A stretch of 36,419 nt of DNA from NCBI GenBank assembly GCA_001839685.1, contig MLAK01000851.1:1-36419 (forward strand), written 5' to 3'. The notes beneath the pieces were generated by a model that saw only the letters and a list, made by a program, of their open reading frames with translations, made no database searches and was not told the origin of the DNA. The translations under genes were made by a program, and so were the position numbers. Shown one piece after another: positions 1 to 8,964 of the stretch. The stretch is from Tritrichomonas foetus. Lineage: Eukaryota; Parabasalia; Tritrichomonadida; Tritrichomonadidae. How positions within the stretch are numbered: the stretch's first letter is position 1; each line of letters begins with the position of its first letter.

Positions 1-171
1 TAAAAAAAGCACGTTTATAAAAAGGACTTTTTTCATCAAAAAGTTTCTTATCGTCGATTTGCCATCACTTCACCGGAGTTTATCCTTAAAACCCGAGTTA
101 TCGTTAAGAGTTGAGTTCGGATTTTTTTATCATCATTAGTTAACGAAAGCTAGATTAACTTTTTAACAGAA
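1..171. other. Left-edge noncoding stretch
   Basis: No convincing ORF, tRNA or repeat is visible. The stretch is AT-rich with short runs of A and T. It may contain the downstream or upstream region of a gene lying outside the window, but nothing in the sequence settles this. Confidence 0.4.
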
Positions 172-343
172 AATTGGTTACATGTGATGTGAATTTTTCT
201 GGAACCTTCGACTCATTCAACCATTGGAGGAGGCGCTGGCGCATGACTCCAGTTCTTTACACTCTTTCCGCTGTGTTCTCATGACTCCTCCAAGTCGAAA
301 TGACTTCAGGAGCCAGCAAAGCTCACATCACATGTAACCAATT
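172..343. repeat. 172-bp element with 21-bp perfect terminal inverted repeats (MITE-like or structured RNA)
   Basis: Bases 172-192 (starting AATTGGTTACATG) are the exact reverse complement of 323-343. The interior is GC-richer than its surroundings and has further pairing: TTGGAGGAG near 224-232 with CTCCTCCAA, next to TTCGAC with GTCGAA, plus a CTGG/CCAG pair. The whole element could fold into one long hairpin with a bulge of about 11 nt. No clear target-site duplication was found on either side. It could be a foldback MITE or a structured noncoding RNA gene; the sequence alone does not decide. No snRNA, RNase P or SRP signature was recognised. Confidence 0.6.
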
Positions 344-453
344 AAGTTTGACCTTTATTTGACCTGTTCATCACGGTTGATGTAACATTGGAAACAATAA
401 AGAAAAAGAGAAAGAAGGCAAAAAAGTTATTAATAATACACATCTTTATTTTT

Positions 454-1263
454 TTAACGATGGCGGATAACAGAAATCGGTGGAGCTTCCTCAACATAAA
501 AATCGTCGTCACTTTCGTTCACAGATGTCTCATGATCGCGATGATCAACTTCATTTCCTTCAACTTCCTGCATCAAATCCATGAATTGAGCGCCATTGAA
601 AACATCCATAGCTTCAAGATTAAGGTTAACGACGCCTCTCATGAACGCTTTTCTCAATCTCTGTTGCATTTCCAAAAAGTTGCGTTGTTTAGTTTCGAGT
701 TCTTCGCGAGCAGCCGACAGCTCTAATTCTAGCTCTTCTATCGTTCTTTGTGCCTCTGTTGCTTTTGCTTTCCATATTTTTTCGTATCGCTTTTTAATTT
801 CTGTTGAAACTCGGTTTTCCCTTTTCGCGTGCATTTTTCGAATCCATCGCTTGAAGTAAATTCTTCTTGTGGCGTTTCGTAGAAAATTTCTTTTGAAAAC
901 TTTGGCGAGGAGTGCTTTGTCTGTTCCCATGTGGCTCCATGCGTTGAATGCTCGAGATTGATTGTTAGAATTTCTGACTTTTTGATGAAGTTTGGCACTT
1001 AATTGAACCAAATGTGCAAGAATTGCCTCGTGTTTAACGAGTTCGTTTGTCGTTTCACCTGCATCAGCTTGCATATTTGCAAATTCTTCTTGTGAGTGAT
1101 CTAATTTCGCTTGCAATTCTTCAATCTGTGGCGTAAAAAATTGTTTTCGATCTTCGGCGAGTTCTTCTTTAGTTTGTCTCATGTATTCTTCAACAGCGTT
1201 TGCCATTCTTGTAAAGTGGTCATCAAGTATCCCACTCAAGATTGGATCATGTTCATCTTGCAT
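454..1263 (-). CDS. POC5: POC5-like centriolar coiled-coil protein with Sfi1-type centrin-binding repeat
   Basis: 269 aa, running from an ATG at 1263. Residues 25-95 and 150-205 are predicted coiled coil. Between them (about 104-148) lies a Trp/Phe/Leu-rich helix of Sfi1/POC5 type: AFNAW, then LLAKVF, then YFKRWIRK. The segment KAFMRGVVNLNLEAM (about 205-219) resembles the conserved POC5 region that follows the coiled coil, as I remember that family. The protein ends in an acidic stretch and the box DDDFYVEE...IRHR, shared with the protein encoded at 14678-15157. POC5 proteins bind centrin and sit in centrioles and basal bodies, which fits a flagellate. It is shorter than animal POC5, with one clear repeat rather than three. 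An ACGTTTA box and a TCATCT Initiator-like site lie 35 and about 20 bases upstream. The stop is followed by A-rich TAAAA. It is divergent from the IFT122-like gene, 149 bp away. Confidence 0.7.
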   Translation of the reverse strand: MQDEHDPILSGILDDHFTRMANAVEEYMRQTKEELAEDRKQFFTPQIEELQAKLDHSQEEFANMQADAGETTNELVKHEAILAHLVQLSAKLHQKVRNSNNQSRAFNAWSHMGTDKALLAKVFKRNFLRNATRRIYFKRWIRKMHAKRENRVSTEIKKRYEKIWKAKATEAQRTIEELELELSAAREELETKQRNFLEMQQRLRKAFMRGVVNLNLEAMDVFNGAQFMDLMQEVEGNEVDHRDHETSVNESDDDFYVEEAPPISVIRHR

Positions 1264-1412
1264 TATAATCTTTACAGATGATTTTTATTTATAAACGTAC
1301 ACATATCTCATTCATGACCATATAATTATTGTAAAAGTTTATCATTAAGACCATTTAAGTAGTTAAATTAATTAATAAACGTGATGAGTTTGTTCAGAAA
1401 AAGTTTTCATTC
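1264..1412. promoter_or_regulatory. Divergent promoter region between POC5-like and IFT122-like genes
   Basis: This 149-bp AT-rich spacer serves both genes. On the plus strand TCATTC (1407-1412) directly abuts the IFT122 ATG and fits a trichomonad Initiator, giving a leader of only a few bases. On the minus strand ACGTTTATAAAT followed by TCATCT lies about 20-35 bases upstream of the POC5-like ATG. An AAACGT sequence is also present about 33 bases upstream of the IFT122 ATG. Two ciliary/centriolar genes may therefore share regulation. Confidence 0.5.
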
Positions 1413-4400
1413 ATGAAATCTTCTCTTCTTTGGGAAGTCAATGCAAACCGATCTTTATCAACTCGATGTCCGATTTACTCTCTTTGCTTTAAAATTGACC
1501 ATTCTCAATTAATTGTTGCCTGCGCAAATGATTTACTTTTTATCGATCCAAAAAATGGCGAAATTGTCGAAAAAAGACGACCACATCAAGCCCCAATATA
1601 CTGCGTGCGATGCTCTCCCGATGGAATATTTTTCGCTTCATCATCCGCTGACGGCGCCGTTGTCATATCTCGGAGCATCAATAATGACGGTTTCATCAGG
1701 TACGGTGCGCCCTGTGCGACCAAAAACCTCTGCTGGTGTCCGAACAAGCAAATGCTCGTTTCCTGCTCATCAAAAGAATTCCATGTATGGCATCCTGATG
1801 ACAATCGGGCGGCTCGATTCAAAGTTGAAGAAAACATTGTTTCTTGCTCATTTTCACCTTCAGGGAAGACATTTTTATTGTCTTTTGAAAATGGTGATGT
1901 GTTCATTTATGATCCTTTTAATTTACCTAATGTTTTGCAGAGTTATCACTTCACATTTCCGTTGACATCTGTTTCATATACTTATTTTGATGATACTGAA
2001 TATATTATAACAACAGACTTGGAAAGACATGTTTCACTTTTTAAAGCATCTGACAAAACACTTGTTGGAAAGAATTCTTTAACATTTGAAGCACTCTCAA
2101 CGATTTTTATTGATGGGTTTTTCTTGATTTCAGGAATATCTGGACGAATTTGTTTAATGACTGCTGGCCTTTCATATTTAGGCGAAATTGAAAGTGGTGG
2201 TGATTTTATATGGGATACGTCAATAAATTCAAATGGTGAACTTGCTATTGCTCGAAGAGATGGAGTTGTTGAACTAAGAAGTATTGAATTCGGACTGGCC
2301 TTTGCAAGAAGTGGATCAATTGTGGCATATAGAACAAATGCTAACCAAATTAGAATCAGAAATATTGTTGATCAAAGTCAGCAAGATTTAACATTTTTGA
2401 AAATTGTTCACTCAATTCAAATGAACTCGACTAAAATTTTGATTCACTTTAAAGATGCACTTTTCGTTTATGATTCCAAAACTTACGAGAAAATATCTGA
2501 AATTCCAGGTGATTTTGATAATTGTGAATTTGCATTAACTGAAACTGCAATTGTTTATTCGAAAAACAAAGAATTAAAATTCATTGACACATGTGGAAAA
2601 ACGATCTCTTTTTTCACTTTTCGTCGGGAAATTACTACAATTTCTAATTCTTCAGAAGGTGTCATTGTTGGTTGTGTTGATGGAACAATTTCTTTCATTG
2701 TAAATGATAAAGCCCATCTACTTGTTTCGCATAATTGTGCGGTAGAAATGATAGAAAGAAAAGAGCATCAAATTGCGCTCATTGATCGTGAATCGCATTT
2801 AACTATATATAATTCATTTGATTCATCTGTTCTAAGAAGTATTGAATACTCTAAATCATTTTCTTTTAATGATAAAGTATCCGATTTATTTGCATCTTCA
2901 GATGGAAATACAATTTATATTTTTTATAAAGATTGTGAACCAATTAAACATTATGTTGAAGGAATTTTATTAGCATTTGTAAGAAATTTGTTAATTGTTT
3001 CTAATCGTGGTGCAATTGAAATTATTCCAACTTTACTTCCATACGAAGAATTAATAAATCGAAATATGTGGGATGATGTTGGACGTTTGGCAATTGAACT
3101 CGGTGCAAATGACGCTCAAAGTGAAACTATTTTGAATGAATGCATTAAGAGGAAATCATTTGAGTTTGCCCCACTTTTGATTGACAAAGAAGATAAAAGT
3201 CGATCATTTTTGTTTGCTGAAATTTTGCCTAATTCTCCTGATTCAATAATTGATGAAACAACTGTCAGTGATCCTCAAAAACTTGAAGAAAACGGTGACT
3301 CTCAAAAGGCACTTGATGCTTATGCATCAAAAGGTGATTGGGAATCTGTTTTAAGATTAGCTGCAACGAATTCAAACTTGGTTCGACAGATGGCTGATTT
3401 TGCATTTCCGAAAAAATATTCAGCTCAAGTTGCAAAACTCCTTCTTGAGTTTGGATTTGGTGATAGTGCAATTCGAGTTTTATCAAACTCAAAAGATTTC
3501 AAAAATCCTGCAAAAGCGCATGTTTTTCTTGGTCAATGGATTGATGCTATTTCACTTACGCGATTATCACCATCAGTTTCACCTGTTGTTTATCCAAAAA
3601 TGGCACAATTGCTTTTTGAATCTAACCTTTGGTTTGAATCACTTGTCTGTTTATTTGTAGTAAATGATAGTGATATTCGAGCAGAAGCTCTTCGAACCAT
3701 TCAAAAATGTGTGATTTCATTTGACCAGCATAAATTCATAAATTTAATGAGTGCATTTAATGATCCTGAGCGATATTGGTCTCTTCTTGACTTATCTTAT
3801 GTTTATTTATTAATTAATAGACTTAAAAAGGTTTCAATTTTTTTGCCAATTAATGTAGAAGATGCAACTGAAATATTTTATATGTGCCATTTCATCTGCG
3901 CACGATATAAAATGACCCCAATGAAAGGAGTTGACTTTGGTGATATTCTAATCCTTCTTTTGTTTTCTGCATCAATTTTAGGATTGAAAAGATGGGTTGC
4001 TTATGCTTTAAGAGAAATAATGCAACTTGATCTTGATGAGCACCGAAGAAGAATTGCCCAATTATCTGCTTTAATTAGTAAAGAAGCAGATCATAACAAA
4101 GATATTGATATTAAATGCCCGAAATGTGGAAATGTTGTATTTTCATCTGGTAGAATGCCACTACTAGTTTGTGGTATTTGTGGAATGAAAATTGCCTTTT
4201 CTGCATATTCTGGAAAGCCCCTCCCCTTGATTCATATTTCATACAAAGGAAAATCAAATCCTGTAATACTGATACAGAAAGAGCCACTTGGAAATGAAAA
4301 AACGCCCGAGTTAACAAGTGAATTCGTTTCTGATGAATTTTTAGAAAAAACTCCACCAGAAATGTTTGTAATACAAAGACTTAAAAAAACAGCAGGTGTT

Positions 4401-4607
4401 GAAGACCAACTATGGTTGAATCCAACACTATGTGAAGTGCATGTGTGTAATATATGCGGAACGATGATGAATTCAGTTGACTATGAAAAATCTGTCATGG
4501 TGCTAGATCATTGTCCAATTTGTCACGGTAATGAAGCTGAAGCTGATGATAATCAGATACTAGCAGCACTCCGATCATTCGAGGCTGAAAGTCCAATTTT
4601 GTTTTAA
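1413..4607 (+). CDS. IFT122: Intraflagellar transport protein 122 homologue (IFT-A complex)
   Basis: 1064 aa. The N-terminus (LLWEVNANRSLSTRCPIYSL, then a FASSSADGAVVI blade) matches the start and second blade of IFT122/WDR10. Two seven-bladed WD40 propellers are expected over about 1-540, followed by a helical TPR-like region (about 540-890). At the C-terminus two zinc-binding modules are visible: CPKC...CGIC near 900-925 and CNIC...CPIC near 1006-1033. IFT122 is a core subunit of the IFT-A train, which drives retrograde flagellar transport and import of membrane cargo. The length is slightly below the animal protein. The start is supported by the TCATTC Initiator touching the ATG. The first ~400 bp are much richer in G+C than the rest of the gene. 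The stop TAA is within TAAAATA, a likely trichomonad poly(A) signal. Confidence 0.85.
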   Translation: MKSSLLWEVNANRSLSTRCPIYSLCFKIDHSQLIVACANDLLFIDPKNGEIVEKRRPHQAPIYCVRCSPDGIFFASSSADGAVVISRSINNDGFIRYGAPCATKNLCWCPNKQMLVSCSSKEFHVWHPDDNRAARFKVEENIVSCSFSPSGKTFLLSFENGDVFIYDPFNLPNVLQSYHFTFPLTSVSYTYFDDTEYIITTDLERHVSLFKASDKTLVGKNSLTFEALSTIFIDGFFLISGISGRICLMTAGLSYLGEIESGGDFIWDTSINSNGELAIARRDGVVELRSIEFGLAFARSGSIVAYRTNANQIRIRNIVDQSQQDLTFLKIVHSIQMNSTKILIHFKDALFVYDSKTYEKISEIPGDFDNCEFALTETAIVYSKNKELKFIDTCGKTISFFTFRREITTISNSSEGVIVGCVDGTISFIVNDKAHLLVSHNCAVEMIERKEHQIALIDRESHLTIYNSFDSSVLRSIEYSKSFSFNDKVSDLFASSDGNTIYIFYKDCEPIKHYVEGILLAFVRNLLIVSNRGAIEIIPTLLPYEELINRNMWDDVGRLAIELGANDAQSETILNECIKRKSFEFAPLLIDKEDKSRSFLFAEILPNSPDSIIDETTVSDPQKLEENGDSQKALDAYASKGDWESVLRLAATNSNLVRQMADFAFPKKYSAQVAKLLLEFGFGDSAIRVLSNSKDFKNPAKAHVFLGQWIDAISLTRLSPSVSPVVYPKMAQLLFESNLWFESLVCLFVVNDSDIRAEALRTIQKCVISFDQHKFINLMSAFNDPERYWSLLDLSYVYLLINRLKKVSIFLPINVEDATEIFYMCHFICARYKMTPMKGVDFGDILILLLFSASILGLKRWVAYALREIMQLDLDEHRRRIAQLSALISKEADHNKDIDIKCPKCGNVVFSSGRMPLLVCGICGMKIAFSAYSGKPLPLIHISYKGKSNPVILIQKEPLGNEKTPELTSEFVSDEFLEKTPPEMFVIQRLKKTAGVEDQLWLNPTLCEVHVCNICGTMMNSVDYEKSVMVLDHCPICHGNEAEADDNQILAALRSFEAESPILF

Positions 4608-4623
4608 AATAGATATATGTGTG

Positions 4624-4944
4624 TTATTTTTTTCCATTTCTTTTTATAGAAGAATTCATCAAGTTTTTTTCTGCATCATAATAATGTTTTCTATCTAACT
4701 GTGAATTCTCCTTCATATTAATTAATAATAGGAATGGTATGATAAGATTCTTTGTATAATATACAGAATGTTTGCTATAAATTGTAATAAAAATAACATG
4801 AATGATACCCCATAATGGATAAAAAGTTATTGCCAAGAATCAAGATATAATTGATACGAATCTGGCTTTAGTTAAGTTGATTACATATTTACTAAATTCT
4901 ATTTTTAGATCAAAATGATGGTACAAAACTTGATATGGTATGAA
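4624..4944 (-). pseudogene. Relic of a membrane-protein gene (3' part) with one in-frame TGA
   Basis: Reading leftward from 4944, one frame stays open for about 106 codons to a stop at 4624, interrupted only by TGA at 4840-4842. There is no ATG near its 5' end. Translation reads like protein: YVINLTKARFVSIIS, the TGA, then ITFYPLWGIIHVIFITIYS, a probable transmembrane helix, and a second hydrophobic segment IIPFLLLI before a polar tail. The pattern resembles the end of a polytopic transporter, but I cannot name the family. The missing 5' part and the internal stop argue for a dead gene. A chance open frame of this length is unlikely in 70% AT DNA, yet not impossible. Confidence 0.4.
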
Positions 4945-5075
4945 TCAACCAAATCAAACAATTTAAAAATTTATGTTTTCCGAATGTAGGTGAATAAGAA
5001 AATCAAAAAGAAAATAAAGAAAAAAGGAATTTGTATAATTTTATTTTACTCCATCAAATCAAATCAAATTATAAA
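4945..5075. other. AT-rich spacer
   Basis: Short noncoding spacer with A-rich runs. It lies downstream of the large minus-strand coiled-coil gene. No feature recognised. Confidence 0.4.
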
Positions 5076-7844
5076 TTATACCACCGATTTCTTTGTCTGT
5101 GTGGCAATAGTTGCCAGGCGGTTGCCTTTTCTCGCTCTATTAGAAACAATTTCATTCGCTATCTTCTCGAATTGCAATGGCAAGTTTCTTTTTCCTTGCT
5201 GATCAAGAGGCAAAATCTTAAGTGCAAATTGTGCGTGTCTTTGTAATGATGATCGAATTGAAGAAGCGAGTGTATTCAATTGCTCAGTGAATTCTTGTGA
5301 CTTATCAGCCTTGATTCTTTCAAGCTTCAAATTATATCTTTCTTCAAGTAATTGAAGATCTTTTGATTGCTCTTGAATGATGTTATTCTTTTTAGTATCG
5401 AAGCTTTTATCCATGTCTATAATTCTTTTTCTGAGATCTTCTTCTTTTGCAATTTCAAGCTTTTCTTTTTCCATTTTCGCTCTATTATAGTCACCTTTTG
5501 AGGCAAATTCACGAATTGAATCTTCAATGTGTTGGAATTGAGTTTGTTTCCTCATTTTTTCTTTTTCTTTTGCAATCAGTCTCTGTTTTTCGATGAGGAC
5601 AAGTTGTGGAATATGAGTGTCTGTCATCATTTTGGAAGCAGTTGATTGCAAAGCCTTTTTCTCATTATCAATGAGAATGTTGTACTTGTCAGTAATATCT
5701 TCAAGATTCCTTTCATAGTTGGTAATTGTCATATCGATTAAATTCCTTAACGATTCGTTAATACAACGTTCCAAATCATTCGTTGATTGAGCTTGCATCT
5801 CTTTAATTCGATCGTCAGTTGCTTTTAACATATCAACATCCAAATCTCTATTTGCGCGCTTTTTCGTCTCATTTAAGTGATTCAAGTATTCGAGACATTG
5901 CTGATGCATTCTCATGTTAATTTCTGCAGCATCTTGATATTCACTTAAACGGATTGCAGCAATGAGCGTTCCTTTAATTGATGCGAAAAGTTGTAAATAA
6001 GTTGAAGCCATAGCATCTTCAATTGCATTCACTTGTGTACGAGTGAACTGGTCCATATGTTGGGCAATTTTAGACATTACAGCTTTTGTCATTGTGGATT
6101 TTTTGGATTTTTTAGAAATTGTTGAAGAACCAACTGAAAAGACAGAGGCAGTGTCCGATATTGTGGTTGCTGTCTTCCTTTGCTTTGGAGCCATTCCAGG
6201 TGAAAATGGAACTTCGACTGAAGAATAAATATTTTTATTGAGATCGATGATTGCTTCTAAATGGCTTTTGATTGCTGTACTTTCTTCATTATCATATAAA
6301 AGAAAGACATCAGATTGCTCAGGTGATTCTTCGTCGTCTGAGTAATAACTGTAATCATCATTGATCGGTTTCGGTCTCTGTGATAAAATAAAGGAAGCCT
6401 TTCTACCTTGATAGAGAGCAACATTTAGATCAAGTGCACGATCTTGAATTTCTTTAGAAAGGTCCTTTGAATCAATTAAATAATAATCCAAATCTTCTTC
6501 TTCTTTGGGTTGATTTGAAAGAAGCTTGAGTTGTTTTCTTCTCAAATTTTCAAGATTAGAACTACACTGTTCGATTTGAGTAATTAGCAAATCACGAAAT
6601 TGATCGAAATTATCATCATTGTATTCAACGGCTGTTAAAAATGGTAAAGAAACATCTGTTGCTTTTAATGTTGGATCTTGGCTGTTGAATCTTTCTTCAA
6701 TTGTTGTGAAAAGCAAGTCGCCAATATTTTCAAATTGTATATCAATTTGTGACTTTTTATCTAATTCTGATTGTTCAGCTGCATATCTCCAGAATTGATT
6801 GAGTGATGCAACAAGTGTATCGCCTTCTTTTGAAACTTCAGATTTCATAAATTCAACTTGTTGTTCCTTGATAAGTTTTTCCCAGTCGTCATCATCGTAT
6901 TCACTGTAGTCTTGGGGTTCTCCCAATTCAGCCAACCGTGCAGATAAAGTTGAGCATAAACTTATGAAAATATCTATCGATGGCTTAAATAAAGAAATGA
7001 CATCAAAGAATCCTTCTTCCTCAGCCTCAAATGGATATGATTGGAATAATCGGAATGTAAAAGCAGTTATTTGCTTAAGTTCTTGATGGAAGAGTTCAGA
7101 TGCTTGTTGGAATCCTTTCAAAGCTTCATCAATTTTGTCAGCATACAAATCCGCTAGTTGGTCGGACGATAGATCTTCGTCAATTTCAGGGGCAAGAAAC
7201 TGGTCAAAATTTGACACAAGAGTGTAGTGAAATTTTGAGAGGCCGTTTGAAAAGAGGCTGATTTTTTCAATCAAATTTTCAGTGATCGACTCAGCAAAAT
7301 CAGAATCTTTATATTCGCGATTTTTGGCGATGATTTCAAAGAGGTCTTCGCAATATAAAATTATCAAATCGTTTAATAATTTCGTGGAGCTGAAGAAAAG
7401 TGAGTTTGTGATTGGATCGCCTCTGACTTTAATTAAATCGATGAGAAGGTCAATTTGCTGTGATCGTAAATTATCCATATTTGCGCGAAAGTTATCGAAC
7501 TGTTTGAGGAGAAATTCTTTGAGGTGTTGTTCTTCGACTGCGTCATCTGCCTTTTGGGCAGCTCGAATTGATCGCCAAGTGTCGCAAAATAATTTATGGA
7601 TTGAATCGGAAATTAATGTCGCGGTCGAGTTGAATGATTTGTTCTTATTGCGTTTTTTGTTGTTCATTCCATCTGGCCCGTCTCCGTTTTGGCCTTGAAT
7701 TTCGTTAAGGAGCAAATTTAATATTTCTTGGAAATAACTGTCGATAAGTTCGGATTGCCTTTCAAGAGGTGGTTCTGCATGAAAAACATGGTTGCTACGC
7801 CTTCTACCACTGCGTGATGATGTAACAGATCCAGCACCATTCAT
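5076..7844 (-). CDS. Large coiled-coil protein, function unknown
   Basis: 922 aa from an ATG at 7844. The N-terminus (1-75) is basic and disordered (SRSGRRRS, KKRNKNKS). Residues about 80-550 are mainly helical with acidic, Tyr/Asp-rich insertions (DDDD, YYSDDEESPEQ). Residues about 600-880 form long charged coiled coil rich in Glu, Lys, Arg and Gln, including heptad-like EKQRLIAKEKEKMRK. The C-terminal ~60 residues (LPLDQQGKRNLPLQFEKI) form a compact conserved-looking end with a basic tail. I do not recognise a named family. The composition suits a cytoskeletal or flagellar scaffold, but that is inference. No Initiator close to the ATG is obvious; a TCATTG lies about 63 bases upstream. Confidence 0.8.
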   Translation of the reverse strand: MNGAGSVTSSRSGRRRSNHVFHAEPPLERQSELIDSYFQEILNLLLNEIQGQNGDGPDGMNNKKRNKNKSFNSTATLISDSIHKLFCDTWRSIRAAQKADDAVEEQHLKEFLLKQFDNFRANMDNLRSQQIDLLIDLIKVRGDPITNSLFFSSTKLLNDLIILYCEDLFEIIAKNREYKDSDFAESITENLIEKISLFSNGLSKFHYTLVSNFDQFLAPEIDEDLSSDQLADLYADKIDEALKGFQQASELFHQELKQITAFTFRLFQSYPFEAEEEGFFDVISLFKPSIDIFISLCSTLSARLAELGEPQDYSEYDDDDWEKLIKEQQVEFMKSEVSKEGDTLVASLNQFWRYAAEQSELDKKSQIDIQFENIGDLLFTTIEERFNSQDPTLKATDVSLPFLTAVEYNDDNFDQFRDLLITQIEQCSSNLENLRRKQLKLLSNQPKEEEDLDYYLIDSKDLSKEIQDRALDLNVALYQGRKASFILSQRPKPINDDYSYYSDDEESPEQSDVFLLYDNEESTAIKSHLEAIIDLNKNIYSSVEVPFSPGMAPKQRKTATTISDTASVFSVGSSTISKKSKKSTMTKAVMSKIAQHMDQFTRTQVNAIEDAMASTYLQLFASIKGTLIAAIRLSEYQDAAEINMRMHQQCLEYLNHLNETKKRANRDLDVDMLKATDDRIKEMQAQSTNDLERCINESLRNLIDMTITNYERNLEDITDKYNILIDNEKKALQSTASKMMTDTHIPQLVLIEKQRLIAKEKEKMRKQTQFQHIEDSIREFASKGDYNRAKMEKEKLEIAKEEDLRKRIIDMDKSFDTKKNNIIQEQSKDLQLLEERYNLKLERIKADKSQEFTEQLNTLASSIRSSLQRHAQFALKILPLDQQGKRNLPLQFEKIANEIVSNRARKGNRLATIATQTKKSVV

Positions 7845-8327
7845 TTTCGTCTACAAAAACCAATGTTATCTTTTTTTTCTGGTATATTCAATTAATTCAA
7901 TGAGTGGCTTCAAATATTAAGGTTTCAGAGAGAGAAACCAGATAGAACCAGAAAAATTTTGTAAACGATGAAAATTGTCTCAAATAGAACACTAACTTAA
8001 TTACATTCCTCCAGATCATGCATTCCTGGAAACTAGAGATTAAAGTCTTATAAGATATTAGTAAGATTAGAATAATCATAAAATTAATGCTTATTCAAAA
8101 CAGACACATTTCTAAATTATGTTGATTTCATCCATTTCACTAAAATTTATTAAAATAATATTTTATTATATAATTTGTCTGTGAAATAAATTTTCATCAA
8201 ATTCAAGTGAATTCACTATTTTGGAAAAGATAAAAAAATTGGAAAAAATAAAAAAGAATGAAAATTTATGTATTAAATATTTATTAAATACAAATAAACA
8301 ACTATTTAAACTTGGACTGAATGCTAT
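7845..8327. other. AT-rich intergenic region, no gene supported
   Basis: 483 bp. A 60-codon ATG ORF on the minus strand (7897-8079) encodes only AT-driven hydrophobic residues and lacks an upstream Initiator, so it is not called. The 8150-8310 part is very AT-rich with repeated AAAAAT and ATTAAAT words. It includes the region 3' of the small membrane protein gene. Confidence 0.5.
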
Positions 8328-8624
8328 TTAACCATCATGCCTTTCTGCAATGGTGAAATCGATTTTTGTTTCATTCTCAGCCAAATCGAAAATGGGTGCT
8401 ACTGCCGTAATTTCCTTCATTATTCGTTTCAAGTGGAAAAAGTAAAATCCGCAAATGACAAGAAATGAAGTCCCCATTAATAATAAAGGCGCGTATGAAT
8501 TGCTGTTTTTCTGAAATAATGCTTTTATATCAACTGGAGTGTCTTCTTCTGGTAGAGGTTCTTGAGCGCGCGCTTCATCTCCCTTACAAAGCGTGAAAAA
8601 GATAAAAATTGGAGTGAGTATCAT
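8328..8624 (-). CDS. Small type I membrane protein, function unknown
   Basis: 98 aa from ATG at 8624. Residues 1-14 (ILTPIFIFFTLC) look like a signal peptide. About 35 acidic, Pro/Glu-rich residues follow, then one transmembrane helix (about 46-64, APLLLMGTSFLVICGFYFF), a basic juxtamembrane stretch (HLKRIMKEI) and a ~30-residue cytosolic tail. This predicts a secretory-pathway protein with lumenal N-terminus. No family is recognised. The gene is supported by a TCATT Initiator touching the ATG and a second TCATTTTTT about 15 bases upstream, and by TAAAT at the stop. An ATG just upstream of the true start would open a three-codon ORF, which the proximal Initiator would exclude from the mRNA. 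Confidence 0.65.
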   Translation of the reverse strand: MILTPIFIFFTLCKGDEARAQEPLPEEDTPVDIKALFQKNSNSYAPLLLMGTSFLVICGFYFFHLKRIMKEITAVAPIFDLAENETKIDFTIAERHDG

Positions 8625-8629
8625 AATGA
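8625..8629 (-). promoter_or_regulatory. Initiator-like TCATT abutting the small membrane protein start
   Basis: On the minus strand the sequence reads TCATTATG, with the ATG being the start codon. This fits the trichomonad TCA(Y)T(W) Initiator with a very short leader. A second candidate, TCATTTTTT, is at 8640-8648. Confidence 0.45.
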
Positions 8630-8964
8630 CATGTTAAGTAAAAAATGAAAGAAAGACTGGTGCAAGAAAAGAAAGAATTAATAAATGAAAGGTAAAAATA
8701 TTAAATCTTAAGATTTTACAGATCAAACAAATATAGGATTAATATTGATCAAACAAATAAGATTACAATCCTAGCATTCATCAGTATTCTCCTATTTATT
8801 TCATTTATCCTTTTATCATTTTTCATTACTCCTAATTTTAGAGTCTAAAATTAAAACCAAAAACAAAATAACCAATTTTGGTTTCTCTTGAATTTTCTTC
8901 TGGTAATATAGCTCCATATTGTAATATCATATAATGATGAAAGAAAAAATAAAATGTTGAATTC
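8630..8964. other. AT-rich intergenic region with a 13-bp direct repeat
   Basis: No gene is supported. GATCAAACAAATA occurs twice, about 25 bp apart, near 8721-8760. The right part is the 3' flank of the 490-aa gene. Confidence 0.45.

Noticed and set aside
7897..8079. 60-codon hydrophobic ORF with ATG, minus strand
   Set aside because: Composition is what AT-rich DNA gives by chance, and no Initiator or poly(A) context supports it.
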